Positions 36,298 to 43,742 of a stretch of 64,000 nt of DNA are shown in pieces. The stretch is taken from contig CAWAMM010000009.1 in NCBI GenBank assembly GCA_963783145.1, positions 62,001 to 126,000 on the forward strand, in the 5' to 3' direction. Both the position numbers and the translations under genes were made by a program. Each line of letters opens with the position of its first letter. Position 1 is the stretch's first letter. The notes beneath the pieces were generated by a model. The model saw nothing but the letters and a program-made list of their open reading frames with translations. It made no database searches and was not told where the DNA came from. Origin of the DNA: DATGKG01 sp963783145. GTDB lineage: Bacteria > Desulfobacterota > Binatia > Binatales > Binataceae.

Positions 36298-37833
36298 TCA
36301 GGCGGGCGGGATACCTTGATGAAAGCGGAAGACGCGATGCGGGTCGACCGCCGACTTCACTTGACGCAAGCGAGGGAGGTTGTCGCGATAGTAGGCTTGC
36401 TGCCAATCGACCAGCGAAGGATCGACAAAATTCTGATAGCTCTCCGGCAGTGCGAACGGAACCAACGCGTTATAGAAGCCGTTCTGCCAGGTGTGGCCGC
36501 GCTGAACCGTCTCACCGGAGTCTGCGGTGCCCCAGCTCAGGTCAAGTGCCATCAACCATTCGCTGGTACGATGCACAAAAGCGGTCGCATCGGCAGTCAT
36601 CGCATTCACCTGCTCCCCGGTTTGAAAGAGCGTGAACTGAGCCCCCGTGGAAGTGCCCGGGAACTGGCGCGAGAAACTGAAGATCTCGGTTATGGCATCG
36701 GCGCTGATCGGATCGGTGAAGAACAGCGAGCGCTCCTGGTAATAGCCGGGAAGACCGGGTTGGAGAAGAAATGTCGTTTGCGCATCCCAGTAGCTGAGCT
36801 CCTCGATATCCGAGGAAGACGGTTGCGCAACTTGATAAACCGGCGCGAGGATGCTCGCGAGATCGGAGGCGCTGCCGACCAACTGCCCAAGTAGCGAGAT
36901 GCTCACATCCTGGCCGCCCGCGAATTGTTCGGGCGTGACCGGATTTACGGCGAGTCGCGTGCCAAGTCCTGGCGGTCCCGCCGCGAGCGCCGCCAGCAAC
37001 GCCGCATATACGTCCTCAACATTAGCTGTCCATAGCAGGTTGAAGACGGTCAGGTCGGTGACGGGGAAGGTTTGCATGCTGAACGAGGTGTTGATGCCGA
37101 AGTTGCCGCCGCCTCCACCGCGACATGCCCAGAACAGGTCGCTGTTGGTGGTGCCGCTGAGTTCCAGCACCTCACCATTGGCGGTCACGATTTCGCTCGC
37201 GACCAGCTGGTCCGACCCGATGCCGTGAGCTCGCATATTGAAGCCGATCCCACCGCCGAGCAGAAATCCCGCCGCGCCTACTGTGGGACAGCGGCCGTGA
37301 GTAATTGAGACATTAAACTGCTGCAACCCGCGGTAGACGTCACTGTTGAGCGCTCCTCCGGCAACCGTGACCACCCCGGTCGAGCTGTTGAGGCTGACCT
37401 GGTTCATTTGGGTGAGATCGATCATCAAACCCATAGTGGTCGAATAGCCGGCGTACGAATGCCCGCCTGATCGTGCGACGAGGGGAACGCCATAGCGGCG
37501 GCACCACAGGATCGATTGCGCGACATCGTCGGCGGTTTGGCATAGAGCGATACCGCCCGGCAGGATCTTCGCGTAGCGAAGGTTTTGCGGTTGCGCGAGC
37601 ATGGAGAATCCCATGTCGCCGGGACGCAGCAGCGGACCGGATAGTTTGCGCGCCAGTGCATTCCACGGCGGCGCGGCCTGTGCCGTCGAGCTCGAACCAC
37701 ATCCCGCGTTTGAAAGCAGGCCGAAGCCCAGTCCGGCGCCGATGCCGAATCGCGCCGCGCGTCTGAGGAACTGACGCCGGGTTATCGGCCCGGATCTTTC
37801 GGATGCCGTTCCAGGCGACGAGCGGGTAGCCAT
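36298..37833 (-). CDS. Exported FAD-linked oxidase of the berberine-bridge type
   Basis: The 511-aa protein has a twin-arginine signal (ITRRQFLRRAARFGIGAGLG) with a possible lipoprotein Cys (LSNAGC), so it is folded before export and acts in the periplasm. The PCMH FAD domain carries RSGGHSYAG near residue 122, the histidine site for covalent FAD. It also has GRCPTVGAAG near residue 180, the cysteine used for the second bond in bicovalent enzymes. A later GGGGNFGI loop and the C-terminal BBE segment (YYRDNLPRLRQVKSAVDPHRVFRFHQGIPP-like: NLPRLRQVK, DPHRVFRFHQ) complete the family. Likely substrates are sugars or aromatic compounds, not determined here. Confidence 0.9.
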   Translation of the reverse strand: MATRSSPGTASERSGPITRRQFLRRAARFGIGAGLGFGLLSNAGCGSSSTAQAAPPWNALARKLSGPLLRPGDMGFSMLAQPQNLRYAKILPGGIALCQTADDVAQSILWCRRYGVPLVARSGGHSYAGYSTTMGLMIDLTQMNQVSLNSSTGVVTVAGGALNSDVYRGLQQFNVSITHGRCPTVGAAGFLLGGGIGFNMRAHGIGSDQLVASEIVTANGEVLELSGTTNSDLFWACRGGGGGNFGINTSFSMQTFPVTDLTVFNLLWTANVEDVYAALLAALAAGPPGLGTRLAVNPVTPEQFAGGQDVSISLLGQLVGSASDLASILAPVYQVAQPSSSDIEELSYWDAQTTFLLQPGLPGYYQERSLFFTDPISADAITEIFSFSRQFPGTSTGAQFTLFQTGEQVNAMTADATAFVHRTSEWLMALDLSWGTADSGETVQRGHTWQNGFYNALVPFALPESYQNFVDPSLVDWQQAYYRDNLPRLRQVKSAVDPHRVFRFHQGIPPA

Positions 37834-37937
37834 CTAGTGGCATCTTGTACTTCGCTTCTCGACGCTGAAACAAGACCGCATTTGTGAGGCGAGAACTTCG
37901 ACGAGAATTTCAGGGGGAACGAAACTGTGGGAGGAGA

Positions 37938-38360
37938 TCAGACTTCGAAAACGATGCGCGCCTTCCATCCGTTTTCATCGGACTCGATGCTGAGCTGTTC
38001 ATAGTTGACAGCTTTCAGTTCCGTCAACATCAAATGGCGGCGGCGATCGAAGGGCTCGCCGGTAAGCTTAAGTATGATCGTGTCGGGTCGCTCTTCGACG
38101 GTCGCGTCACGCCAAATGAAATCGTCGTAGAGAAAAAGATTGAGCGCATCGGAGAGCGCATCGAACATGAGCTCTTCGTCGGTCTCGCCAAACACCGTAA
38201 TGGTGTGAGTTTCCCGCGGTTCGATGCCGTCGGGCGCGACCATGATGCGTGCGACTCCCAGCGCGGCGCATGCGAACAGGTCGGCGCGCGAAGGGGCCTC
38301 GACCTCGACGCCCGCGTCGCCGGTGTGCTCGAACTCGCGAATGAATTCTTCAGTCGTCAC
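37938..38360 (-). CDS. Archease
   Basis: The 140-aa protein aligns with archease end to end. It opens EEFIREFEHTGDAGVEVEAPSRADLFACAALG, where the His and Asp belong to the metal site, has the middle RETHTITVFGETDEELMFDALSDALNLF, and ends ELKAVNYEQLSIESDENGWKARIVFEV-like (ELKAVNYEQL, WKARIVFEV). Archease enables multiple turnover of the RNA ligase RtcB by helping guanylate transfer. No rtcB is in the window. The start is GTG at 38360 without a clear Shine-Dalgarno. Confidence 0.88.
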   Translation of the reverse strand: MTTEEFIREFEHTGDAGVEVEAPSRADLFACAALGVARIMVAPDGIEPRETHTITVFGETDEELMFDALSDALNLFLYDDFIWRDATVEERPDTIILKLTGEPFDRRRHLMLTELKAVNYEQLSIESDENGWKARIVFEV

Positions 38361-38546
38361 TAATCTGCCTTCGAGTAGGTGGTCGCTCGACCTCAGCTAG
38401 TCTGGCGAGCATCAGAAATTATTGTATGGGGAGGGGGCAAGCCCCGAAAGACATTTTTTCGGAAACGGAATAAAGATTAAAAATAGTTTCGCTTTTGCTG
38501 CGTTTATGAAGCAGCGTTTGGCATCCGATCGAGCATCTTTGCGGAC

Positions 38547-39518
38547 TCAGAAATGTTCCGGCTCGCGATGCCGTCGGCTGTCGCGCTCGAGCTGCACCGT
38601 CATATGACGAATCTTGAATTTAAGCTCGAGTAGCTGATGCATGTCGGAGAGCACGCGGTCGTGGTCCGCGTCGGGCGCCACTACCGCATGCGCGGCGAGC
38701 GCGAATTCGCGCGAGGTCAGACACCATACGTGAAGATCATGGACTTCGGCGGTTCCATTGATAGCGAGCAAATCCTCACGCAGCTGATCGAGATCAATAC
38801 TGGCCGGCACCGACTCCATCAGGATGTCGATGCCTTCTCTGATCAGGCCCCATGAGCTGTAGAGCACCAGCCCGCCGATGACGAAGCTCACGACTGAATC
38901 TGCCGCGGACCATCCGGTGAAATAAATCAGCGCGCCGGAAATGAAGACGCCGCCGACCCCAATCAAATCGGAAACCGCATGCAGGAATGCCGCGCGCACC
39001 GCCATCCCGGGACGGCCCTCACCGCCGGCGTCGTAGGTCATCCAGGCCGAGAAAACATTCACCATCAGGCCGATCACCGCGATTCCCATCACCGGGAGAG
39101 CCTCGACGGGAGACGGGTGGTGCAGGCGATGCGCGGCTTCGATCCAGATGAACGCGACCAGCAACCAGAGAAAAATCCCATTGAGGAACGCACCGAGGAT
39201 TTCCGCGCGCAGGTAGCCAAAGGTTTTTCCGCCGCTCGCAGGCCGCGTCGAGATCCATAGCGTCAGCAGCCCGAGGCTCAGCGCCGCGATGTCGGTCAGC
39301 ATATGGACCGCATCGGTCATCAGCGCGAGGCTGTTCGTGAGGTAGCCGCCAACGAACTCCGCCGCGCAATACATCGCGACTGCAACCAGCACGATCTTGA
39401 GGCGCTGCTGGTCGCCGGCGACCACCTGGTGGCGATGGTCCTGGCTTTGGTGGTCGGAACTCACGATTCGAATTGGTATTGCGGGCGACGCTAAAGCCCG
39501 CGCCACCTCATTGATCAA
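38547..39518 (-). CDS. Cation diffusion facilitator (CzcD/ZitB-like) metal exporter
   Basis: Inner-membrane Zn/Co/Cd:H+ antiporter, about 305-323 aa with six helices. The transport site residues are visible in LALMTDAVHMLTD (helix 2) and AAFLHAVSDLIG (helix 5). FGYLRAEILGAFLNG follows helix 2, and a C-terminal cytoplasmic domain begins LREDLLAINGTAEVHDLHVWCL. A TTG at 39518 overlaps the apt stop (TTGA), while a GTG at 39464 would give a more usual length; the N-terminal SSDHQSQDHRHQ histidines fit either. It follows apt on the same strand. Confidence 0.9.
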   Translation of the reverse strand: MINEVARALASPAIPIRIVSSDHQSQDHRHQVVAGDQQRLKIVLVAVAMYCAAEFVGGYLTNSLALMTDAVHMLTDIAALSLGLLTLWISTRPASGGKTFGYLRAEILGAFLNGIFLWLLVAFIWIEAAHRLHHPSPVEALPVMGIAVIGLMVNVFSAWMTYDAGGEGRPGMAVRAAFLHAVSDLIGVGGVFISGALIYFTGWSAADSVVSFVIGGLVLYSSWGLIREGIDILMESVPASIDLDQLREDLLAINGTAEVHDLHVWCLTSREFALAAHAVVAPDADHDRVLSDMHQLLELKFKIRHMTVQLERDSRRHREPEHF

Positions 39519-40036
39519 TCATACTGAATGAGTGAGGTGATCGGCACCGGGGCCAGGCGCTGGCGGCCTCCGAGCGCATTCAACTCCACCACGAAGCCGC
39601 ATCCGATGACTTCGCCGCCGATTTTTTGCACCAGCCGGATGGCGGCGTGCGCGGTGCCGCCGGTCGCGAGGAGATCGTCTACGATTAGCACCCGCGCATC
39701 GCGTACAACCCCGTCCTCATGCATCTGCAACTCGGCGTGACCATATTCCAGTTCGTATGATTCCTCGACAAAGTTGTAGGGAAGCTTGCCCGGCTTGCGC
39801 GCGATCGCGAGGCCCACCCCGAGGCGATAGGCGACCGGCGCGCCGAAGATGAATCCGCGCGATTCGATGCCGAGCACCGCGTCGACTTTGCCGAGATAGG
39901 ATTCAGCCATCTGGTCGACGATGGCGGCCAGCCCGCGGGCATTGCCGATCAGCGGCGTGATGTCGCGAAACAGGATTCCCGCCTTGGGGAAATTCGGAAC
40001 GTCGCGGATCAGTTGCTTGAGTTCATCAACATTCAT
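39515..40036 (-). CDS. apt: Adenine phosphoribosyltransferase
   Basis: Salvages adenine to AMP with PRPP. The 173-aa product is normal in length and has the opening LIRDVPNFPKAGILFRDITPLI, LGIESRGFIFGAPVAYRLGVG, the PRPP loop VLIVDDLLATGGTA near residue 117 and the end GRQRLAPVPITSLI. The ATG at 40036 has GGAG nine bases upstream; the longer frame to 40273 lacks homology to the family. It leads into the cation-exporter gene with a four-base overlap at most. Confidence 0.96.
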   Translation of the reverse strand: MNVDELKQLIRDVPNFPKAGILFRDITPLIGNARGLAAIVDQMAESYLGKVDAVLGIESRGFIFGAPVAYRLGVGLAIARKPGKLPYNFVEESYELEYGHAELQMHEDGVVRDARVLIVDDLLATGGTAHAAIRLVQKIGGEVIGCGFVVELNALGGRQRLAPVPITSLIQYD

Positions 40037-40100
40037 GGCAGTGTTCTCCCCGATGCGACCTGATAGCGCGAGCCGGCAAGATACAGGAGTCAGCAAGATA

Positions 40101-40850
40101 CTAGGAGCCGCTATTTCGAGCAAAGGAGATCCCGGCGGTTTGATCGGGGCGTGGCAAATAGGCGAGCGGATTGCGCGCGGTGTTGTCGCGCCGCACCTCG
40201 AAATGGAGATTGGCTCCGGTGGTGCGGCCGCTCTCGCCGATAGTCCCGATGACCTGGCCGCGCGCGACCGCATCGCCCTCGCGTACGAGGTTGGTGGAGT
40301 TATGGCCGTACACGGTGACGTAATGATCGTCGTGGCGCACGATGATCACATTGCCGTAACCGCGCAGTCGTCCCGCGTAAATCACGGTTCCGCTCTCGGC
40401 CGCATGCACCGCGGTGCCGAGGGGTGCCGCGATATCAACCCCATCGTGCATCGTGCCATTGCGGATGCCGAATCCCGAGGAGATCTCGCCATGCTCGACC
40501 GGCCACGCGAACATGCGGGTAGGCCGTTCCAAGGAATAATCGCTGCCGAAGTTATCGATCGCGCTGTAGGAGGTGTATCCGGGAATGTTCAGCACTTGCC
40601 CGACCTGGAGATCGTGCGGATTCGTGATGGCGTTGGCGCTCATCAGGCTACTGACGCTGACGCCATAGCGTTGTGCAATGCGATGAAGCGTATCGCCGCG
40701 CTGTACGGTATAGGTTCCCTGACTGCGAGTGGTATGCGGGGTGGACAGATTTGACCTCGAGCTGGAGCATCCCGCGGCAAAGAGAATCCCTCCGAGCACG
40801 AGGCCCAGCAGCACCACCACCCCAGCACGCCGGATCTGCTTGTCCGCCAC
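40101..40850 (-). CDS. NlpD-like lipoprotein (LysM plus M23/LytM domain)
   Basis: The 249-aa lipoprotein has a signal with lipobox LFAAGC at residues 24-29. One LysM domain (GTYTVQRGDTLHRIAQRYGVS, to VGQVLNIPG) lies near residues 43-90 and a C-terminal M23 domain near residues 120-240. The metal site is incomplete: HDGVDIA keeps the HxxxD pair, but the HxH motif reads NLHFEV with Asn for the first His. E. coli NlpD is also degenerate there and activates an amidase instead of cutting murein. The pcm gene directly upstream matches the conserved pcm-nlpD order, which supports the NlpD assignment. Start GTG at 40850. Confidence 0.85.
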   Translation of the reverse strand: MADKQIRRAGVVVLLGLVLGGILFAAGCSSSRSNLSTPHTTRSQGTYTVQRGDTLHRIAQRYGVSVSSLMSANAITNPHDLQVGQVLNIPGYTSYSAIDNFGSDYSLERPTRMFAWPVEHGEISSGFGIRNGTMHDGVDIAAPLGTAVHAAESGTVIYAGRLRGYGNVIIVRHDDHYVTVYGHNSTNLVREGDAVARGQVIGTIGESGRTTGANLHFEVRRDNTARNPLAYLPRPDQTAGISFARNSGS

Positions 40851-40918
40851 TGTCCACCCGCCCCCGGGAATCGCGGGTCGTGCGAGAAATTCCCGAGCGG
40901 CGCTACTTCAAAGAGCCT

Positions 40919-41567
40919 TCAATCGGTGAAGCCGTGTTTGCCGGTCATCTTCACGTAACGGCATTCGCCGAAATATTCTTCCTGCCAATGGCCATTGATT
41001 CGCGCGATCCGCACCAGCGTCTGCAATTCCTCCTCGCCGATGGGCGCGATCAGCCGACCGTCTGGCTTGAGTTGCGTCAGCAATGTGATAGGAACACCGG
41101 GCATCGCCGCGCTCACGACGATCGCGTCGAAGGGCGCCTCCTCGAGGCATCCGAGCGAGCCGTCGCCCAACCGTACCGAGACATTGCTTGCGCCGATGCT
41201 CTGCAGAATGATTCGCGCGCGATCATATAAATGTGGGATGCTTTCGATGGTCACCACCTGCGCGGCCAGCTTGGACAGCACGGCGGCCTCGTAGCCGCTG
41301 CCAGTGCCGATTTCAAGCACGTGCTCGACCCCGGTGAGCTGTGCGACCTGGCAGGTAAGTGCCACCATGTATGGTTGCGAAATGGTTTGTTCGGAGCCGA
41401 TCGGAAGCGGGCCGTCATCGTAGGCATGCTCACGCAGTTCGCTGGGAATGAAGCGATCGCGCTGCGATGGTGCGCATCGCCTCGAGCACGCGGGCATCGG
41501 TGATGCCACGAGCCCTGAGCTGCTCGGCGACCATTTTCTCGCGCGCTTGCGTCGAATCCTCGTCCAT
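40919..41567 (-). pseudogene. pcm: Protein-L-isoaspartate O-methyltransferase, interrupted by a single-base frameshift
   Basis: Repairs isoaspartyl residues in aged proteins using SAM. The N terminus, read from ATG 41567, gives MDEDSTQAREKMVAEQLRA then ITDARVLEAM in one frame. From QRDRFIPSELREHAYDDG onward the protein is in another frame, through HVLEIGTGSGYEAAVL (SAM motif I) and PFDAIVVSAAMP to the stop at 40919. The switch lies near 41455-41490 and corresponds to one extra base; with it removed the protein is 215 aa, normal for Pcm. nlpD follows on the same strand, as in many Proteobacteria. Confidence 0.85.
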
Positions 41568-41619
41568 AAGTCAAACAGATTATACGTCACGGCCCCTGCG
41601 GCCGCCTAGCGCGTCGGCA

Positions 41620-41666
41620 GACCTAACCCCTAGCCCCTTCCCCTGAAGTGGAAGGGGAATCAGAAT
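41620..41666. repeat. Dispersed palindromic repeat (CCCCTTCC family), copy 2
   Basis: Hairpin CCCCTTCCCC with GGAAGGGG (41634-41657), flanked on the left by ACCTAACCCCTAG. It is the reverse complement of the unit at 11720-11757, sharing loop-flanking ATTC and the TAGGGGTTAGGTCT tail. It lies directly before the Rieske oxygenase gene and overlaps its possible ribosome binding region. Confidence 0.7.
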
Positions 41667-41674
41667 GCATCTTA

Positions 41675-42808
41675 ATGCAGCATGAAACTCAGGTGCGCCT
41701 CATTCGCGAGGCACTGACATCGATCGATCGCGGCAGCCCGCCGATGACCGAGGTCTTCACACGTAATGACCCGCGCACCTACACCTCGCCTGAATGGGCG
41801 CAGCGCGAACGTGAGATTCTGTTTCGCGAGTATCCGCTGGTGGCCGGTTTTAGCTGCCGCGTGAAGAAGGCGGGTGACTATTTTACTGACAGCCTCGGAT
41901 CGACGCCGATTCTGGTGACCCGCAACAAAGATGGACAGCTTCGTGCGTTCGCAAATATCTGTCGCCATCGGGGGTCGCGCCTGGTCGAGGGATGCGGCTC
42001 CGGCGCGGTGCGCTTCACCTGCCCGTATCATGCCTGGAGCTACGACACCGACGGCAAGCTGCGTGCGATTCCCGAGGAGGCCGGCTTCGTGACGCTAAAT
42101 CGCGAGAGTCACGGCCTGGTGAGTTTTCCGGTCGAGGAAAAATTCGGGCTGGTATGGGTGACGCCGCGCGCGGGTGCGACGATCGATGTCGCGAACTATC
42201 TCGGCGGGCTCGCCGAGGATCTCGCGTCGTATGGCATCGATGATTTCGTGCTAGCCGAGCAGCGCATCGTGCGCCGCAACATGAACTGGAAGCTGGTGAG
42301 CGACACGTTCTGGGAGGCCTACCACATCAAGGTGCTGCACAAGAGCAATATCGCGCCGATGTTCGTGAAAAACCTTGCGCTCTATGACGGGTTCGGCCTC
42401 AGCCATCGACTGGTAGGGATTCGTAACTCGATCGAGAAGCTGCGTGATCTGCCCGAAGCGAAATGGGACCTGATTCCGCACGCGACCATTCTTATGAACC
42501 TCTTCCCGAACACCATCTGCGTAATGCAGAGCGACCACCTCGAGACCTATCGCGTGTTTCCGGTGCCGGGAAGCGTGAACCAATCGATCACTGAAATAAG
42601 TGTGCTCACGCCGCCCGCCGATGCGGAGAATCCTAAGTGGAAAAAGGTAATGGATTTGCTTATCGGCGTGGTCGAGCAGGACTTCGCGATCGGCGAGCAG
42701 ATTCAACGTAACTTTGAGTCGGGCGTGCTGCCCGAGGTCGTGTACGGGCGCTATGAGCCGGCGCTGGAGCATTTCCATCGCTCGATTCGGATGGCGCTCG
42801 GCGAATAG
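41675..42808 (+). CDS. Rieske non-heme iron oxygenase, alpha (oxygenase) subunit
   Basis: About 377 aa. The Rieske [2Fe-2S] site is CRH near residue 95 and CPYH near residue 115, within ANICRHRGSRLVEG and VRFTCPYHAWSYDTDGKL. The mononuclear iron site is in DTFWEAYHIKVLHKSN near residue 210, with the two histidines and an acidic residue ahead of them. The family hydroxylates aromatic rings, quaternary amines or sterols; this one shows no clear subgroup. No ferredoxin or reductase gene is adjacent. Possible starts are GTG 41648, ATG 41675 and a later ATG 41744; 41675 is chosen on N-terminal length. Confidence 0.88.
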   Translation: MQHETQVRLIREALTSIDRGSPPMTEVFTRNDPRTYTSPEWAQREREILFREYPLVAGFSCRVKKAGDYFTDSLGSTPILVTRNKDGQLRAFANICRHRGSRLVEGCGSGAVRFTCPYHAWSYDTDGKLRAIPEEAGFVTLNRESHGLVSFPVEEKFGLVWVTPRAGATIDVANYLGGLAEDLASYGIDDFVLAEQRIVRRNMNWKLVSDTFWEAYHIKVLHKSNIAPMFVKNLALYDGFGLSHRLVGIRNSIEKLRDLPEAKWDLIPHATILMNLFPNTICVMQSDHLETYRVFPVPGSVNQSITEISVLTPPADAENPKWKKVMDLLIGVVEQDFAIGEQIQRNFESGVLPEVVYGRYEPALEHFHRSIRMALGE

Positions 42809-42821
42809 GAAGGAGCCTCCG

Positions 42822-43208
42822 ATGGAGTACCGCGGCTTCGAACGACGTGACCTGACGCAGGTAATCGGGCTTTGCCAAGTTGAGGGATGGGAATCATATG
42901 TCGCTGACCCCGAGCGGACTTATCGGGCGCTGACCGCCGCGAACGTAATCTGTCTGGTGGCGACTGAAGGTGAAGCAGTCGTGGGCTTTGCTCAATGTCT
43001 TACCGATGGAGCGATTCGCGCATATCTGGCCAATATGGTGGTTGCATCGTCCAGGCGCGGGACGGGCATCGGCCGAGGTCTCATCAAGGAACTTCAGGTC
43101 CGCTGCCAAGCCGCGTACATCGATCTGTTGTCGACCGACGGAGCGGAGAGCTTTTACGAAACCTTTCGGTATCAGAAGCTTCCCGGATACCGCATCTACC
43201 CAGGATAG
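42822..43208 (+). CDS. GNAT family N-acetyltransferase
   Basis: The 128-aa protein has the single GNAT fold. VGFAQCLTDGAIRAYLANMVVASSRRGTGIGRGLIKEL contains strand 4 and the acetyl-CoA phosphate loop RRGTGIG near residue 82, and the end reads AESFYETFRYQKLPGY as in many small GNATs. The start at 42822 has AGGAG six bases upstream. It follows the Rieske gene by 13 bases and is probably cotranscribed. The acceptor is unknown. Confidence 0.88.
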   Translation: MEYRGFERRDLTQVIGLCQVEGWESYVADPERTYRALTAANVICLVATEGEAVVGFAQCLTDGAIRAYLANMVVASSRRGTGIGRGLIKELQVRCQAAYIDLLSTDGAESFYETFRYQKLPGYRIYPG

Positions 43209-43290
43209 GCCCCGAGCGCCCATCCCTTGATCCTCGAAGCCGAACGCGGCAGTTTGAACCGTCGGCCTGGTGCTACCTGGCCCCAAAGCA

Positions 43291-43617
43291 ATGAAGTCAC
43301 GCGGCCACATACAGACGACGCGCAAGCTCGCGATGCTCGCGGCAATCATCCTTTTGCTTGGGCAAACGATCGCGACCGCGCACTTCCATCCGGTGTCGCG
43401 GCAACCCCAAGTCTCGTCGAGCACCGCGGCCGGGATTGCCGATACCTCATGCGCGATTTGCTCGGCACAATTGCATTCGTCCTCTGCTCCCGCAGTGGCG
43501 CCTGCACTTGATGCGCCTACGGTTCAACAAAATCTGGTTGCTCTGACGGTCCCGAGCGGACCGCCGTCCGTTTACATCGGCAACTGCTTCGGCAGGGCTC
43601 CTCCCGCATTGTCCTAG
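43291..43617 (+). CDS. Small exported Cys/His protein (DUF2946-like)
   Basis: The 108-aa protein begins with an uncleaved or cleavable signal (LAMLAAIILLLGQTIATAHFH), then a short spacer and a CAICSAQLH motif near residue 55, plus an HFHP segment. Two cysteines two residues apart beside histidines suggest metal binding. DUF2946-type proteins of this layout often precede outer-membrane receptors, as here: the TonB-dependent receptor starts about 125 bases downstream. The start is taken at ATG 43291; the frame extends to 43270 with an unlikely N terminus. Confidence 0.6.
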   Translation: MKSRGHIQTTRKLAMLAAIILLLGQTIATAHFHPVSRQPQVSSSTAAGIADTSCAICSAQLHSSSAPAVAPALDAPTVQQNLVALTVPSGPPSVYIGNCFGRAPPALS

Positions 43618-43742
43618 GCTCCCAACTCACGAAATTCGAACCTCGCGCGCGGCGACTTTCCGAATCGGAAACGCGCGCATCCGGTTGCGCGCAAAAGACG
43701 AACTGATGCGGGCGACCGGACCAGGAATCTGAGGAGTTTGCG

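Noticed and set aside
38547..39463. Shorter cation-exporter start at GTG 39464 as the only start
   Set aside because: Possible but not decided; the TTG overlap with apt and the His-rich segment make the longer form equally plausible.
43618..43742. Cobalamin riboswitch upstream of the TonB receptor
   Set aside because: Expected for B12 receptors, but the conserved box of that riboswitch is not found.
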